A stretch of DNA of 64,000 bases, from the NCBI RefSeq assembly GCF_905220565.1, contig NC_059399.1, positions 14,004,501-14,068,500 on the forward strand. The letters are read 5' to 3'. The stretch is from Melitaea cinxia (taxonomy: Eukaryota; Arthropoda; Insecta; Lepidoptera; Nymphalidae). How positions within the stretch are numbered: the stretch's first letter is position 1; each line of letters begins with the position of its first letter. Below the pieces are notes generated by a model, which was not told where the DNA came from, searched no databases, and worked only from the letters and a program-made list of their open reading frames with translations. The translations under genes were made by a program, and so were the position numbers. Below are positions 1 to 13,584 of this stretch, in pieces.

Positions 1-1303
1 TATCTAAAATAAAAGTAGTAGTAAGTAGTATAAATTCCTTGCTAATTGCGTACGACAGGGCAAGTGTCTACAAATATAATATTCATACATTTAACGGTAC
101 ATACATACAACATATAAATATATATGTAAATACATACAAAATATAAAAAAGGTCGCTTCATTATAATGAGTGAAATTCGCGTAAAAATTATTCATTTTTC
201 CTTTTTCTAACAGTTTGATTCAGTCACAAAATATCTTACTAAACAACGATTGGAGATGACACCAATCTTCAACTATTAAAAACTGCTAATGCACTTCTTA
301 GTATGATTATACTATTTCCATTAATGAATAATGTAATAGCACAGCAGCTTTAGCTTTAACCTGTCCCTCAAAGAGAAAGAGAGTATATACAGTAGCGGAA
401 CGATTAACCCGTTACAGTACAGTTCAGACAGCGTTCTTTTTGTTTCAAGTTCAACGTTGACATTAATAAAAAAAGTTAATAGCATAATGTTGTAAGTCTT
501 TACGAGCCAGAGAGTAATAAAAATTTATAACTGATTTTGTGGCACTCTAGAGATGATGATACTTGTAAAATATGACCGAGAGTTTAAAAGCTTTAAAAGG
601 TCATATATACTCAAAAAAAAATTTGCAGATCTACAACAAAAAAGATCTTAATACTTTGTCGAGGAAATATAATACCATAACAGAACTAGTTTCCCATGTC
701 AGTCAACTTCAGGCCATGGATTATAAACTTTATTCCGTTTTGAAGGTTGTCGTTTTTGTGTCAACGCGTACATTTAAATAAATTTAAATAAAAATTTAAT
801 GTACAACTTCAAATTTGGTAGAAAGCCAGGCAAGTTTTAATAAAATTACCAAACATTATGTTTTTACAGACACAGTTTCAGCTACCATTACTAACCTAAT
901 TTCACTCATTTTTCTTAGAATAGAGTCTAAAGTAGCTCGATTTTTACATTTATATTGTTAATGGTACATTTTATCAAAACATAATTGGTAAAGGTCTGCA
1001 ATATAAGTAAATATTCGCAAAAATTTTGTAGCAGAAAAATGAACTTGTGATATTGTAACATATGATTTTTATTATAATAACTGAATTACTATCAACCATT
1101 AGAAACTTTAAAAGACATCTTAAGTATTTTTACCTTCATTTTCAAATAAATTTACGAAAACAACTAAATAAAAGAAGAATTCAAATTTTGTCATCCACTA
1201 ACTCAAGAATTTTAGTCACGTTCTATCGTTGTACATTATTAGCATCAACTTTCATACTTATAAGTCTTCTAAAAGTGGACATATTTTGTATTATTCAATG
1301 CAG
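1..1303. other. AT-rich non-coding stretch
   Basis: No exon with both splice borders and coding-like composition was found here. The reading frame of the exon at 1304 stays open back to about 1062, so its true 5' border could lie further left than I placed it. The region is probably intron of the gene whose last exons follow. Confidence 0.4.
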
Positions 1304-1436
1304 AAACATTCCTCCATACAAGTGGTTGTGGTGCTGGATGAAGACAGGGGACAGCTCCGCGGTGAACGAATCCAGGGCTCACACTGAACTCCTGACGTCA
1401 TCACACCGACGCACCAGACACGAACTCACAATCCGG
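1304..1436 (+). CDS. Penultimate coding exon of an unidentified gene entering from the left
   Basis: This 133-nt block is clearly richer in G+C than its surroundings. It lies between a CAG acceptor (1301-1303) and a GTAAGA donor (1437). Only one forward frame is open: it starts in phase 2, ends in phase 0 and begins NIPPYKWLWCWMKTG, followed by a Ser/Thr/His/Arg-rich stretch ending RRTRHELTIR. The Trp/Cys cluster followed by a basic, Ser-rich tail would suit the cytoplasmic tail of a membrane receptor (a WCW-type juxtamembrane segment with possible palmitoylation), but I do not recognise the family. It splices in frame to the stop-containing exon at 4445. The upstream part of the gene lies outside the window. 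Confidence 0.55.
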
Positions 1437-2183
1437 GTAAGAAAATATGTCCTTACTCTTAATTCTTTTAAACCAGGTAATCGTTTCAGGAATATATTTT
1501 TTAGCCTTTATCAGATAACTTGTTTTGATATTTAAAACTTGTATAACATAACATCCAAAACAATCCTGAATTGAATTTTGACCTGCTCTACTATGTGGCA
1601 TTCTGCATTTAATTAAGGCATTATTAGTCTAACTTAACTGGTTATGTTAACTTAACAAAAGGCATTACTTAATCGGTAAACCTACATGGTCCTACAAACT
1701 AAACTAACTTCTAAATGTTAAGTACACCTCAACACTTCTCTACGTATACACAAAAATATATTTATCTAACCCTAAACTCTTAACTTAAATATTACCATAA
1801 AAAATTTCAATAAAAACACGTCCATTTTAGTGTTGAACAAAATTGATCTTATGAACTACGTTTTTGTATCCATTCGAATTTGTTTCTTGCAATTGTTTGT
1901 TTCTGGTATGACGCGATGTAGTACACGTTACGTAATACTCTCTTTTCAATGGATGTACTCGCCCATGGTTATAAAAGTAAAGGACTATTGTCACATTAGA
2001 ATAAGTAGGATACATCTCAGAATCGTTCTTGTTGCGTCATAGCGCAGAGCGTCCTGTATTTTTCTTTTATTTTTTACATAGGAAAAATAACCTATACACA
2101 AAATCTGCAGAGCAAAATATGGAAAAAGAAAGATTACTTGTACGAACTAAACTTAGATTTACATATACGTATATTACGAGTAC

Positions 2184-2284
2184 CAACCCGCATTGGAGCA
2201 GCGTGGTGGATTAAGCTCTGAGCCTTCTCCTACATAGGGAAAGAGGCCTATGCCCAGTAGTGTAATATTACAGGCTGAAGCGTA
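2184..2284 (+). repeat. SINE-A, 5'-truncated copy with target duplication
   Basis: This is the 3' third of the SINE-A family (see 46012-46358), ending in the LINE-like tail AGGCTGAAG. It is flanked by a 13-bp direct repeat with one mismatch (2171-2183 and 2285-2297), so it inserted as a truncated copy. Confidence 0.8.
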
Positions 2285-3210
2285 ATATTATGAGTACTTT
2301 CTTAGTAGTAGCTAGGTAATTTCACATCGTATTTTTTTATAATATTATATCACTAATACCCAAACAAAGTTTAGACTTTGTCGGGTTTACTATTAAGTAT
2401 ATTTAGCCAGTAAAAAGTTCATTTGATATTCCCAATACGATTAGTAGAAAAATGCATAACATACAAATACTTAGAAATAAAATATCTTACAAGATATTCC
2501 GTATTTATTCGCGTACATTTTATTTTCATATTTTTTATCTTTCGTTTTACATATACTAAAATCTATTTCCATTCCATTATTTGAAGCTTTCATACCCAAA
2601 AATGCGGGAATAATTTAATATAAACAAAAGAAAAAGTATTTATGGTCTCACTGATATTAAACTTTTGTAATTATAATAAAATAATGAGCATAATATTTTG
2701 TTTTTAAACAACAATCTAATGAAGGTCTTGAAGTGCTGTGCTTGTTCAAAATTAACGTTCTCCATCTATAATACTCTTTTCTCTGGCGACTGTAATATCT
2801 TTGGTAAAATGCCAGAACGAGTCACGAAATTACAAACCTTAATGAATATTTACTACAGATATATACTTTTATATCCATGATTTTATCATTATGATAATTA
2901 ATTTCAATGCTATCACAAGCATAGCTTCTTTACTTGTTATATTGTATTGTTGTCTTAGTAACTATTTTTTGTTTATTTGCTTAAGCTATAATATCGTTAC
3001 GTTTCTACATATTTCGTGATAAGAAAAAAATTTTTAAGTTAAATTTATTGTATTAATACCAATGATATAATGTCTCGTCTCAATGATTAATACCAAAATG
3101 TAAAATTTGACATGACCCTTGGTAGACCACAAATCAGTTTAAAATTACACTTCAGCATTTCTAAACATGTGCCTTTCACACTATTAATGTTTCTTTTTTT
3201 AAGATTGAAT

Positions 3211-3530
3211 CATCATTCACGGTTCAGTCTGTAATATCCCACTGCTCGGCATAGGCCTCTTTGTCTTTGTAGGAGAAGGATCGGAGCTTAATTCACCCCG
3301 CTTCTCGGGCTTTTACTGCAGGTTGACGTATATATCCCCTACTATGAGTAACAATCGCTATCAGGTGTATATGATAGCATCCGGGAACATTTGCTTCACG
3401 TGCTTGAGGCACGGTGGGGAGACCGACAAAGACAGATATCGAAACCGAAAACAGATATTTTTACGAATACAAAAAACCATCCCGAGTGGGAATCGAAATT
3501 GCAAAAGCACCAATACACCGGAGTGGTTGT
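3211..3530 (-). repeat. SINE-A subfamily copy with target duplication
   Basis: The copy is reversed: the LINE-like tail lies at 3225-3280. It carries the family core (ACTATGAGTAACAATCGC) but a different head from the full-length copy at 46012. The 11-bp direct repeats TAAGATTGAAT at 3200-3210 and 3531-3541 mark the insertion. The 100-codon open frame inside is not a gene. Confidence 0.8.
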
Positions 3531-3784
3531 TAAGATTGAATACTACACGCTATTTATATTTTTATAAAAAAAATAGTCACAACTATATTTTTACGCACAT
3601 ATTATATAAATACTTCCTTCATTAGTTAAAATATAAATAATATACTAATAATAATACAAAACATTAACCGATATATAAAATCTGATGAAATAAAATTTAA
3701 ATTGTAGTCGCTTATTCTTTTATTTTTATAAAATCGTTTACTTAATTTAATAAATAATTTGTCACTACATCATGTCCTTTGCAG

Positions 3785-3831
3785 ACCTCTTCATCAAAAA
3801 AGCTGGGCGGTACTTGTCAGTGAAAGTGTCT
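3785..3831 (+). CDS. Possible 47-nt cassette exon
   Basis: A very good acceptor (CCTTTGCAG) and donor (GTAAGCG) enclose 47 nt between the two tail exons at 1304 and 4445. Read in phase 0 after the 1304 exon it gives TSSSKKLGGTCQ and then TGA, so inclusion would produce a shorter, different C-terminus. Read in phase 1 it is open (LFIKKAGRYLSVKVS) and joins the 4445 exon in frame, but that needs a different upstream exon. It could also be a pair of chance splice-like sites. Confidence 0.3.
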
Positions 3832-4444
3832 GTAAGCGTTATACCAGACACGAGATAGCGTCAAGGTTGAACACATAACGTAGCGTCTCTATAGCTACAG
3901 AACACGCTTTGTTGTTATATTATTTAGGTTAAGAAATCAAATACTTAGCCTCGAAAATATTTTGAGTGACGGTATAATTAAATATTGTAAATAGAAAAAA
4001 CAGATGTATTTCTTTAGAAAAATTGTAATGTTGTCTTTAATGTGAAATATGCCATTTTTAATAGTGTTTAGACAGAAATATTACAGTTTTAACAGTTTTT
4101 GGAATAAAAACAACTGTAATTACCTACATGTTGCTAAGTCACGGACATACATAATACAACACAATTGAATTAATTACTCAATTAAGTTTGTATTCAATTT
4201 ATACTTTTATCTTAGATGTGCTATAACGTCTTCTTGTATTTATTTATTTGTTTGTTTGTCTGATCTGATTCGAAAATATTTTTAGCGTCAGAAAACTAGA
4301 ATGGCGAAAATTAAGGGCAGTATTATTTTCGCACGTCACGTTTTTTTTTTTTAGAAATGGAATAGTTAACGAAAACGTCAAGTTGTCAGTGTTGTTCTGT
4401 GCGTTGATTATTTATGAAATAAGAATTAATATTTCTTACGACAG

Positions 4445-4600
4445 GTGAAGGATGACAGTATCAAAAATCCAAATCAGCATCTACACCAGTGCAACAGTAA
4501 CTCCCGTAAAGTTAGACTCCATCTCCCTGATACTCAACATCAGATAAACAATAACTGTGACGCTCAAGCCCCAAGGAGACCGGCTGACACGTTTTTGTAG
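4445..4600 (+). CDS. Terminal coding exon of the gene entering from the left
   Basis: After an ACAG acceptor (4441-4444) the phase-0 frame reads VKDDSIKNPNQHLHQCNSNS and continues for 51 codons to a TAG at 4598-4600, ending RRPADTFL. The acceptor phase matches the phase-0 donor at 1436. The peptide is polar, rich in Asn, Gln, His and Arg, and has no membrane segment, as expected for a cytoplasmic tail. No canonical AATAAA was seen close behind the stop. The product is not identified. Confidence 0.55.
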   Translation: MKDDSIKNPNQHLHQCNSNSRKVRLHLPDTQHQINNNCDAQAPRRPADTFL

Positions 4601-7080
4601 AACAGGTACCAAAATTATAATTCAATTTATATTTATTGAACGATTCATTAATTCTGGACTGACACGTAGAATAACTTTCCTAACATAATAATTTATTTTG
4701 CGTGTCAAAACGTAACGTAACGAGACATTTAGTGGTGCTCATTAGAGCTGTAATAGTAAGTACGCAATGCAATATGAACTAAATTGTTGAGTTGTAAATT
4801 AAGAATATAACTCCTAAAATATAGGATATAATTTAATTGTTTTTCAAATTGTCTTATGTGTTTGCGATAGCGGGACAGATCCATCTTCGCCGGGAAATTC
4901 GGGACAAGCAGCAAACAATTCTGTTCCACTTGAAACGAAACATATGATCATCATAGGAAGTGAGGTGTATCCAACATAGCCCCGAATCAAGGCAACATTA
5001 GCGATGTTAAACATGCTGGTTTTTTATACACAAACATACCCAAATCTTAAAAATTATAGTCTCACTACATTTTAAAAATAAAATATATCAAACATTAAAT
5101 CGTGCTAATATAACAGAATGTCCCGAAAATCATAATAGTATATTTTAAATCAGGTGGATAAAACTGGGAGCATATATAGTATAATACTTTTAATTATATC
5201 CGAATAGCAGTGGATAGTCGAGTCATTGGGTCTAGACAAAATTATATTGCGGTTGATAATTTTGATCATAGATAAGTCAAATTTCATATATATTTTTATA
5301 TTTATTGTCTTATGTTACTAATAGTTACTTTTTTAAAGCTGTTAGGTTAAAGTGTATACCTAATGTTCAGATTATCATCTTGTGCTCACACTATTCAACT
5401 ATTAATAATGTTATATTTTCGTTCTGAATTTAAATTTTTACCTATTTTACATTAATCATACTATATTGGTAAAACATCATCAAATTTTTACTTTACCAGT
5501 TGACAAATTACTCCAGGATATTTAAGTAACCAAGTCACAAGCCAAGCGACAGTGAAAAATTGTGCAATTACTGTTTACAATTTTTACGTAATAGTGCTGC
5601 CGCTAGTGAGCAATCGGAGAACTACAATGTAGTAAAATTTTTGATTACTTCTTTAGTTTTCCGCGGTCGTTTTAACTTGAAACATGTATATGATAACAAT
5701 ATTTTACATTTGACTTATCTCTGTACTCTCTGTACTGTGACTAGACTCACATTGTTAATCCAATATAGCTACCTATACGAGATGATCTAATTTTAAAGCA
5801 TTTAAGAAACTAGTATTTACTGAATTTATTAAATAAGTGCTGTACGAGTAAGTTAAAAATTAAAACTAATAGATTTATAAGATTAGCGACTAAAGTCGCT
5901 TTACGTAGTCTTGTGTATGATGTTGTGACCATAAATTAAACTATATTTTATCCTATGAATGTAACATTTTCTAATGAAAAAAATTCCACATGTGTGTAAT
6001 ATTAACGTTTGTGTATACAATTTTATATCGAAACCGGTAGAATTAAAATCAATCAAAGTAAGTGTTCATGTTGTATATATGTATTGGTGTGTCTTTGGTG
6101 TATAATAGTGTTTCGATATTTTTATTTATAACATATATAAATATTTTATTACCAAATATGAATGAAGTCTATGAATCTAAATTTAGAAAAGCACTTTAAA
6201 ACACAATTAACTTTTAGTGTTCTGGTGGAAGCAAACGTCGTTGCGAGCGCATTCGTCTAAATGACAGGACGCCAACAACATCTATTTAAAAAACGTTTTG
6301 TGTATTATCAATATCCAATTGGTATTCAAATATAGAAAAAAAGACTAACGAAACCTAAATATTTTGAGTTAAATTTTGTATGTCAAATAAAATACTTTAT
6401 AGATTAATTAGAAAAAGTTTTAGTACAATTGCATTGGACATTTAAAAAAACCTGATGAAAATTTCCTGAACCGACCATTTTGGCGATAGAGACAGTTTAT
6501 CAACAGTTATAAACTATATAAAAATTATAGTCTGTAAAAGTTTATGAGAAACCAAAAAAAAAATCACTTATATTAAGAATTTATTATAAAAACTAAGAAT
6601 ACAGGGAATAATTAAAATAGGGTAAAAATGAATTAATTTAATTTATTAATATTAAACTTCAGTAATAAAATGTTAGTCAAAAATTCTATATATTTTTTTT
6701 GTACTTTACTTTCAAAAGTTGTCTCAAACTTATTATAACTAGAAAAATGAAAAGCCTACTGATTATTACTTATTGTTTTACTTCGTTTTTACAACAAATT
6801 AATGTAATTAATTTTAATAAATGTAATTAATTTTAATAAATGTAATATTTGTCGTTGTTATAATAAGTAAACTATTGAAAGAATTTCTATGTTTAATAAT
6901 TATTATAAGTAAGCTAGAGTCAAACTCTAGTGAAGACGAAGACTTAATGATAATTGGCTTCATCTTTTGTAATATTACCTCAAAGCTTCATTCACACAAA
7001 AATATGTTAATGTTATGTTTCAAAAAAATATATATTAAATTAGATCAAAATTTTAAAACAAAACTCATTTTTTATATAAC
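4601..7080. other. AT-rich stretch, nothing recognised
   Basis: Probable 3' UTR of the preceding gene, then intergenic sequence. A short direct repeat of about 20 bp lies at 6800-6845. The short open frames here have no splice or coding support. Confidence 0.5.
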
Positions 7081-7340
7081 TAGGTCGGCAAACAAGCGTA
7101 TGGCTCACCTGATAGTAAGCGATTTCCGTACCTTATAGAACTCAGAAACACCAGAAACATCGCAAGCGCGTTGCCGACCCTATCCCCAATTCTCTCCAGA
7201 AACTCTGGTCACCTTACTCCCCAACAAGAACACAACACTGCTTGAAAACATTATTATTTACCTGTGGTTTTCTGTAAGGTCGAGGTACTACCCCAATCGG
7301 GCTACTCCATATTTTGAGCAGGAAATTTCCAGCTGTTACC
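7081..7340 (-). repeat. Dispersed repeat family B copy
   Basis: It contains GGTCGGCAAACAAGCGTATG, CAAGCGCGTTGCCGACCCTA and, near its right end, TTTTGAGCAGGAAATTTCC. The same blocks occur in reverse orientation at 19470, 34885, 44722, 46435 and 59040. It looks like a non-autonomous element of a widespread insect family; the class was not determined. Confidence 0.7.
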
Positions 7341-9395
7341 TCGGTTACAGTACCACAATAGAAAAATGATTACTCAGGTTTTTAATATTACTGTCAAAGT
7401 TATACAGCTGAGTCCACACCGCTACCTGCCTATCTAATATACCAGCTACCCACATGTAAAAATCATTTGTTATTCAGTTTTATATAAAAAACATTACGAA
7501 CACTACTTTAAAATTGAGTTTTGTTTGAGGTTTTGATTGCTGTAAACTTTAATGGTAAGTGACATACCACTAACGGTTCCAATAATAGGCTCGATTTATT
7601 TTGGCATCCAGACACTTATATCGTAAATGTTGAATTTATCAAGTACCTAAATTTGTAGTAGCAAGTTCATTTTGTAACATTGCAGCCTAACTGAATAAAT
7701 GTATACACTTATACGTACTTGTTTTATTTTCCACGTCATTCGCTGTCATATACATCAGTCCGTTCATTTCGTTCCATCCACCTCCTACCACATGTAAATA
7801 CGTATATATCGTAATGAAATGTAATACAAAGTTAAAACAATTTGTATATAATAATAAAAAATTATAAGGTCTACCGATAAAATTATATCTGTCGCAGAAA
7901 TTTAGTTTCGTGTAACTTTGTGGTATTCTATAACTCAACAACACTGTTACTATAAAAATAAAAAAGAGTTTATAAGTAAATATAAATAATTATAATAATA
8001 TTTTCGAGGGTTTAATCTGTGATTTTTTTTTAATAGTAATCACCATAGAAAAAAAGTGCTCGTGCCGATTGTGATAATTTATAAATTGTTTATATAATGC
8101 TAACTTTACATATATACCAGTGTTAACAACTTTTGTAAACCTTAATAAAATAAACGCATTTTTACTCTCAACGCAAATAACTGACACTGGGAAGTACTCA
8201 TAATTCAATGCAAAAGCCGAGTAATCAAGCATTCTAATCCTATTACTACCCTAAATTATAGCGTTATGCCATTGAGTTCAATGCGATTTCATGAACTGCT
8301 AAGTACCTACTAATGATTATTGAACACGATTATTAGGATCATAATGCACTATATTAGTCATAACATCCTAGTATACAATTAATTTGATATTTAAGTGTAA
8401 TCTATAAATAATAGTTCCAACTTAAGGCAAACTACAAAAACTATTCCAGACTACTTCTAATAATTTAATAAAGCCTCTTTAATAAAGCCTAACTAATATT
8501 TTAATAAAGCCTCTTTTTTAACAAATATTATGCTGTAAAACATTTCCATCAAACTAATAAAAATGAGGGAGTTATTAGAAATTTAAGTAAAGAACGCTTG
8601 TCGTTTGTCGTTGTTTCGTGGATGTAGAAAATTTAAGGACATATAAATTTAAACCGAAAGTTTGCTGATTAAATAAGAAAATATTTAATTTCAAGGAAGT
8701 CCGTTTACAAAATATTTTAATATTGAAGTGATAATAAAAAATTATTTCCAAAACATGATTTATAAATGAAGGATAAATTCACGACTCGTGAGATATATCT
8801 CCTTAGATGGTTGGAAACGAAAATTAGTGTGGAATTTGCTAACGCACGCAAGCTTACTGAAAAATGTGTGTTCCGAAAAAAAAGATTTTTCGTTCGCAAG
8901 ATAAATTAAAACACTCCCTCGATCTAATCTAGCTTAAAGAATGAAACAACAAATATTTTTCAAGTACAACCCATGTAACAAAGGGAAACCTAATCGAATG
9001 AAACAAGAGAAATAAGCGAATTCCTCCAATACCTTATCGTTCCCTTTTCGTGAAGAAGTGACCAATGTATCGGATCATTTAACGGGAACGCGATTGAAAG
9101 CCCGCCAAGAACAGTTTCCGTTGATGTGACGACTGTGGTACGATTGGGTTTTAGATTGGAGCTCGGTGATTTGAGGAGATGTTAGTATCCAGTGAGTATT
9201 GGTGTGATTTGTACGTTTCAGTATTTAAAAAAGTACTTAGGATTGCAATATTCTTTTGTACTAGTCCGGAAACAACGTGTATATGTTTTGGGAAGATGTA
9301 CTTTATTTTACCTTTTAAAGAAATTTGATAATTATTTTCACTAACGATAATTTGTGATTTTAAGAATTTATCTAATGTAATCTCAAACTTACAAT
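7341..9395. other. AT-rich stretch, nothing firm
   Basis: A short internal repeat (AATAAAGCCTC motif, three times) lies at 8467-8516. The block 8990-9160 is somewhat richer in G+C, but no exon or element could be recognised in it. Confidence 0.4.
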
Positions 9396-9667
9396 GACAC
9401 GATTCAGCCTGTAAATATCTCACTGTTGGGCATAGGCCTCTTTCTCCATGTAGGAGAAACTTGATGTACCTGATGAAGGTTGATGGTAAGAGTAACTATT
9501 GCTATCGGGTGTATATGATAACAATCTGGAACGACAGTTTAAAGTGCTCTCCGGGCTCGGTGTGGAGATCAACGAGTATCCTCTCCGAGTCGATATCGAA
9601 CCCGGAATCGGCAGTGTTTGAGCCTATATACGGCACACACACCACTACACCAGAGTGATGTCGAATG
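9396..9667 (-). repeat. SINE-A subfamily copy with target duplication
   Basis: The reversed tail begins at about 9401 with the complement of the AGGCTGAA end. The perfect 11-bp direct repeats AAACTTACAAT at 9385-9395 and 9668-9678 delimit it. The body is diverged and internally shortened compared with the other copies. Confidence 0.8.
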
Positions 9668-10282
9668 AAACTTACAATAAGGTACAATATTAAAATTATA
9701 CATCTAGTCATATATCTAGTCAGTGAACATACGGTTAATGTTTTTAAATTACTACCACACAATACATAATAATTCACAAAATTTTGTTCAAGATCTGTCC
9801 TTAGACAAATATGTGGATGGAATGAAAACAACATGAAAATGAAAGAAGTATTTATGGAGTAATTGTTTATTTGTGGTATGGAATATAAATATTTAAAGTT
9901 AAATTTTATTTGAAGTTGTCTACTATCTCGATCCATAACGTCAAACTAAAACTAGGCCTACCTTCCTTGTGTATAAATAAATTATAAAAACGATGCAGGA
10001 GTATGATAAAATTGAGAGCAAAAAATATGCTTAAGTTTACCTATGTTATCGTGATCAAGAAGAAATTTTACTTACTACTTTGTTATCTATAATATAATAA
10101 ATATTACTTTCAAAATATTTAAGTCTAGAGATATTTGAGTGAATTTATTTGCTTTATAACGGTTATGAATCACCTCGGAAACAGCAATCAATTTATTGTT
10201 TATAACGTTACATTATGTAGGTACTATTAACCATAATCAATTTTTATAATGACGTCGCTTGAATACAAAACTCGTTGAGTAA

Positions 10283-10711
10283 TGCGTCTTGCCGGTTTTA
10301 AAAAACGATGCCGAAACGTGGACACTGACGAGAAGACTAGACAAGTTTAAAGAAGCTCTACGTGCAATGGAGCGGGCTATGCTTGGGGTCTCTCTCAAAG
10401 ATAGGATCAGAAATGAAACTATCCCCGAGATAACGAAAGTAACCAACATAGTCCACAAAATTAGCAAGTTGAAGTGGCAATGGGCTGGTCGCCTGTGTCG
10501 CAGGACCGATGGCTACTTGAGCTGACGTGTGAATTTGAGTAGAAACTGCGTGTTGGCAAACGCAGTGTGGGACGACCTCCGGCCCGCTTGACCGACGATC
10601 TACGTAAGATTGCCAGTGTGGGCTGGATGAGGATTGCGAAAAACCGGGATGTTTGGCGCAAACCTTGGGAAAGCCTATGTCCAGCAGTGAAATGTGACAG
10701 GCTGAAGTGTG
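10283..10711 (+). mobile_element. RTE-type LINE 3' fragment (C-terminus of reverse transcriptase)
   Basis: Broken reading frames encode ERAMLGVSLKDRIRNETI and KLKWQWAGRLCRRTDG, the conserved C-terminal region of RTE-clade LINE proteins common in moths. The element ends with GCCTATGTCCAGCAGTGAAA and AGGCTGAAG, the tail also carried by the SINE-A family. A 7-bp repeat (TGAGTAA) may be the target duplication. The frame is interrupted, so it is a dead copy. Confidence 0.75.
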
Positions 10712-10715
10712 AGTA

Positions 10716-12379
10716 AATTTTTATACACATTTTAGTTTTATGTTACAAATTTTATTTTATTAAAATAGTAGTGTAAAACTTACCCAATAACAAACTAATT
10801 AGTTTAAAAAAAACATATAATGCTATCACCGTCTTAAAATATAAATTTTTCTACACAGAAATAGCCTCCTTTATTGCAACGCCGAGAGAATGTAAAAAGT
10901 TTTTATTCAAATGAGAACATGAAACAATCTGTTTTTGTTTTAAAAAATACAAAATAATGTTCAAATTTACAATCAGGAGACTCTTACTGTAACTATTGCA
11001 AAAAAAAATTCGAACAAACTTTTCTTTGACGTCTAAATTAAGAAATTTATCTGTGGTTTGAAATTTTATCTTGCCAAAATCAAACGATAATTTAATTTTA
11101 CATATTTATTGCTAATTTTTAACGAGCAATATAAAAGAAAATATATTGATCTAAAGTATTACTCATGGCGAGTATTTGATCTCTGATTGTGACTGTATAT
11201 TCTAAATTCAATAAAATTTAAAATTTATGTTTAGTTTGCAACAAACAATAACTGCTGGCAATATCGTTAGTTTGTTAACTAATCTGTCGATGTATTTGTT
11301 TACCCACAATGAATAACGATTCGAAAATCTCTTTTAGCACAGCAACTGTGACATTTATTGCTCGGAAAAGATTGATTGATAAAAACATTAGGAAAGTTTG
11401 GAGACAAAATTACGCTTTCATTCAGAAGATCGATACTTTCATGTTAAAAAGTAAATGAAAAAAAATCTGAATTTTTTTTAAGCAAACGACGTTTATTGTT
11501 TGCAGTAAATTTATGAATAATTCAAGTCGTCGTATTTTTACGATAAATGAGGTTCGTTTGTTCGACTCTTCTGATATTATAAGGCTACTAATGGCTATTC
11601 GTGAAATACATTTCAGCTGCAATAAATTTAAAGAATTCCAATATTAGATAACAATCTTCTTTATAGCTTTAAGATTTATTAAGTTGTATTATTTAAATAC
11701 GTTTCATTTACATATGTTCATACGTTTTACTTAAATATGTTCTTAACATTTTTTGAAGTGAAACTTCTCTATGCGCATGAGGGTAAAATTTTTACCGATG
11801 TAACGGCAACGTTTTTGTCGGTGGCACTGGAACGGAAATCTAAATCTTTAGATTTGTATAAATATAAACGAGACTTAAAAATTAGTTTGCCAAAGAAGTT
11901 TCACTTTTGACATGTGTACGCACGCACTTTATTTTTATGCAACTTGATATGAATTTGAAAAATAAAGTTCAAAAATTATCTATTTTCTGATTTCAAGATT
12001 ACCTACTACAGTTCAAATTGTAATGATTTTAAATTCTTTTTATATATCTATATTTATTTCTAAAATCTTATTAAAGTTTATTAAAATCGGCTTAACACAC
12101 AAACATAAAAATCAAACCAACATAATTTACTGATTGAAGTATTGCTTCCTAGATAATACAAAAATAATTGGGATTTACAGCGACGGCAAGCAGATGGCAG
12201 AAGCCGGTAGTTATGCAAATTATTCGTAACAAAATTATTTATGGAGTCAATTTAAATGTATAATGGGTAAGAGTAACTGCAAAACAATTTTGACCATAAC
12301 CGAGGAATTAATTAAGTTGAGAATAAGTTTTCGAATGTTGCTCGTTGTTATTGAAAATGTATTTTGGTAGTTTGTAGCT
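10716..12379. other. AT-rich stretch, nothing recognised
   Basis: No exon with supported splice sites and no repeat shared with the rest of the window was seen. Confidence 0.4.
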
Positions 12380-12705
12380 CATTTCCTAATCTATACAAAT
12401 AAATAAATTTGGAGTGTATGTTTATTATATTAAAGTAACCGCTTTTACTAAATGCATAGGATTTACATATATCTAAATATATATTTTTTACAATTTTTGT
12501 CTGTCTGTCTGTCTGTTGAATCTCTGAAACGGCTAGATCGATTTTGATGGCACTTTCACTAGCAGACAGCTAATGTAATAAAGAGTAACTTAAGCTACTT
12601 TTATTTTAGAAATTTATTTATACATATTATAACTCTGCGAACTGAACAATAACTTCTTGTTAAATTCCACGCGGATAAAGTCGCGGGCACAACTAATATT
12701 TACTA
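12380..12705 (+). repeat. Dispersed repeat family D copy
   Basis: It shares TACAATTTTTGTCTGTCTGT, TCTCTGAAACGGCTAGATCG, GTAACTTAAGCTACTTTTAT and the end GTCGCGGGCACAACTA with copies at 18340, 24545, 33205, 39823 and 51940. This is a non-autonomous element typical of lepidopteran introns. Confidence 0.7.
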
Positions 12706-13047
12706 AACGTCAACAATATTTGGTATTAGGAAAAGTTATATCAATTTATTTTTCAAATGAACCGTACCAATGTATCTATTGATTTTTTTTTCTCAAATTA
12801 TAACTAAATAATTATAATACATTCGATAAGTGCGAACATTTTTGCCTGAGTCAGTAAAATGCAAATAAAGCAGGCAGGTAGCATGTATGAATAAAGATGG
12901 TGCTTATATATTATATTGAGTTATTCACGCAGGTTTCATGCTGTTTTATTACATACTAGATTTTAATTTAAAAGGATATGCTATAAATACTTATGATATA
13001 CATTTTATTTAATCACTTTAATTTAAGATGTAATTAATGTAAAGTTT

Positions 13048-13255
13048 TAGATCTTTTATTGATTATAACAACGTTTTCCCCACAGGGGTGCAAACAGGCG
13101 TACGGTTCGAATATGGACGCTTGAGACATGAGAAATATTACAAATATGCCGCCAACTCTATATCCATTTTCAATCTTAGTTTTGGTCACCAGACGAATAC
13201 TAATTAAGAGCATTACTATTTGATTTTCTATAAGGTTTAGGTACTTACCAGTTGT
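13048..13255 (-). repeat. Degenerate family B copy
   Basis: Blocks such as GCAAACAGGCGTACGGTTCG and GGTCACCAGACG resemble the reversed family B repeat at 7081 but are much diverged. Confidence 0.4.
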
Positions 13256-13522
13256 GCTGTGTTGTCTATATTTTAAGCAAGATATGCTGTGCCAAAACTC
13301 GATAAATATTATTTTCTCTGTCTTAATAAAACTTATGTACAAGCTACATCTATGTGTTCCAAATGATCGAAAATTAACAAAAATACATTTTTTTTATTAT
13401 TGTTGTATATTTTTATCTGCCCTGGGATATGTAGATTTTTTTTCAATAAATTCAATAAAAAAAAAACAAAACGCTTATTTTTTTGAGTTAGGAAACTGTA
13501 ATTTAAAAAAAGATTGATGTAT

Positions 13523-13529
13523 TATATAA
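13523..13529 (+). promoter_or_regulatory. Possible TATA box
   Basis: TATATAA lies 62 nt before the ATG of the signal-peptide exon, leaving room for a start site about 30 nt downstream. In such AT-rich DNA this could be chance. Confidence 0.3.
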
Positions 13530-13584
13530 TAACGTCAAGTGTGTATGTCGTATTTTTCGTTAAATTGCGCTCCAACGCGCGCTA

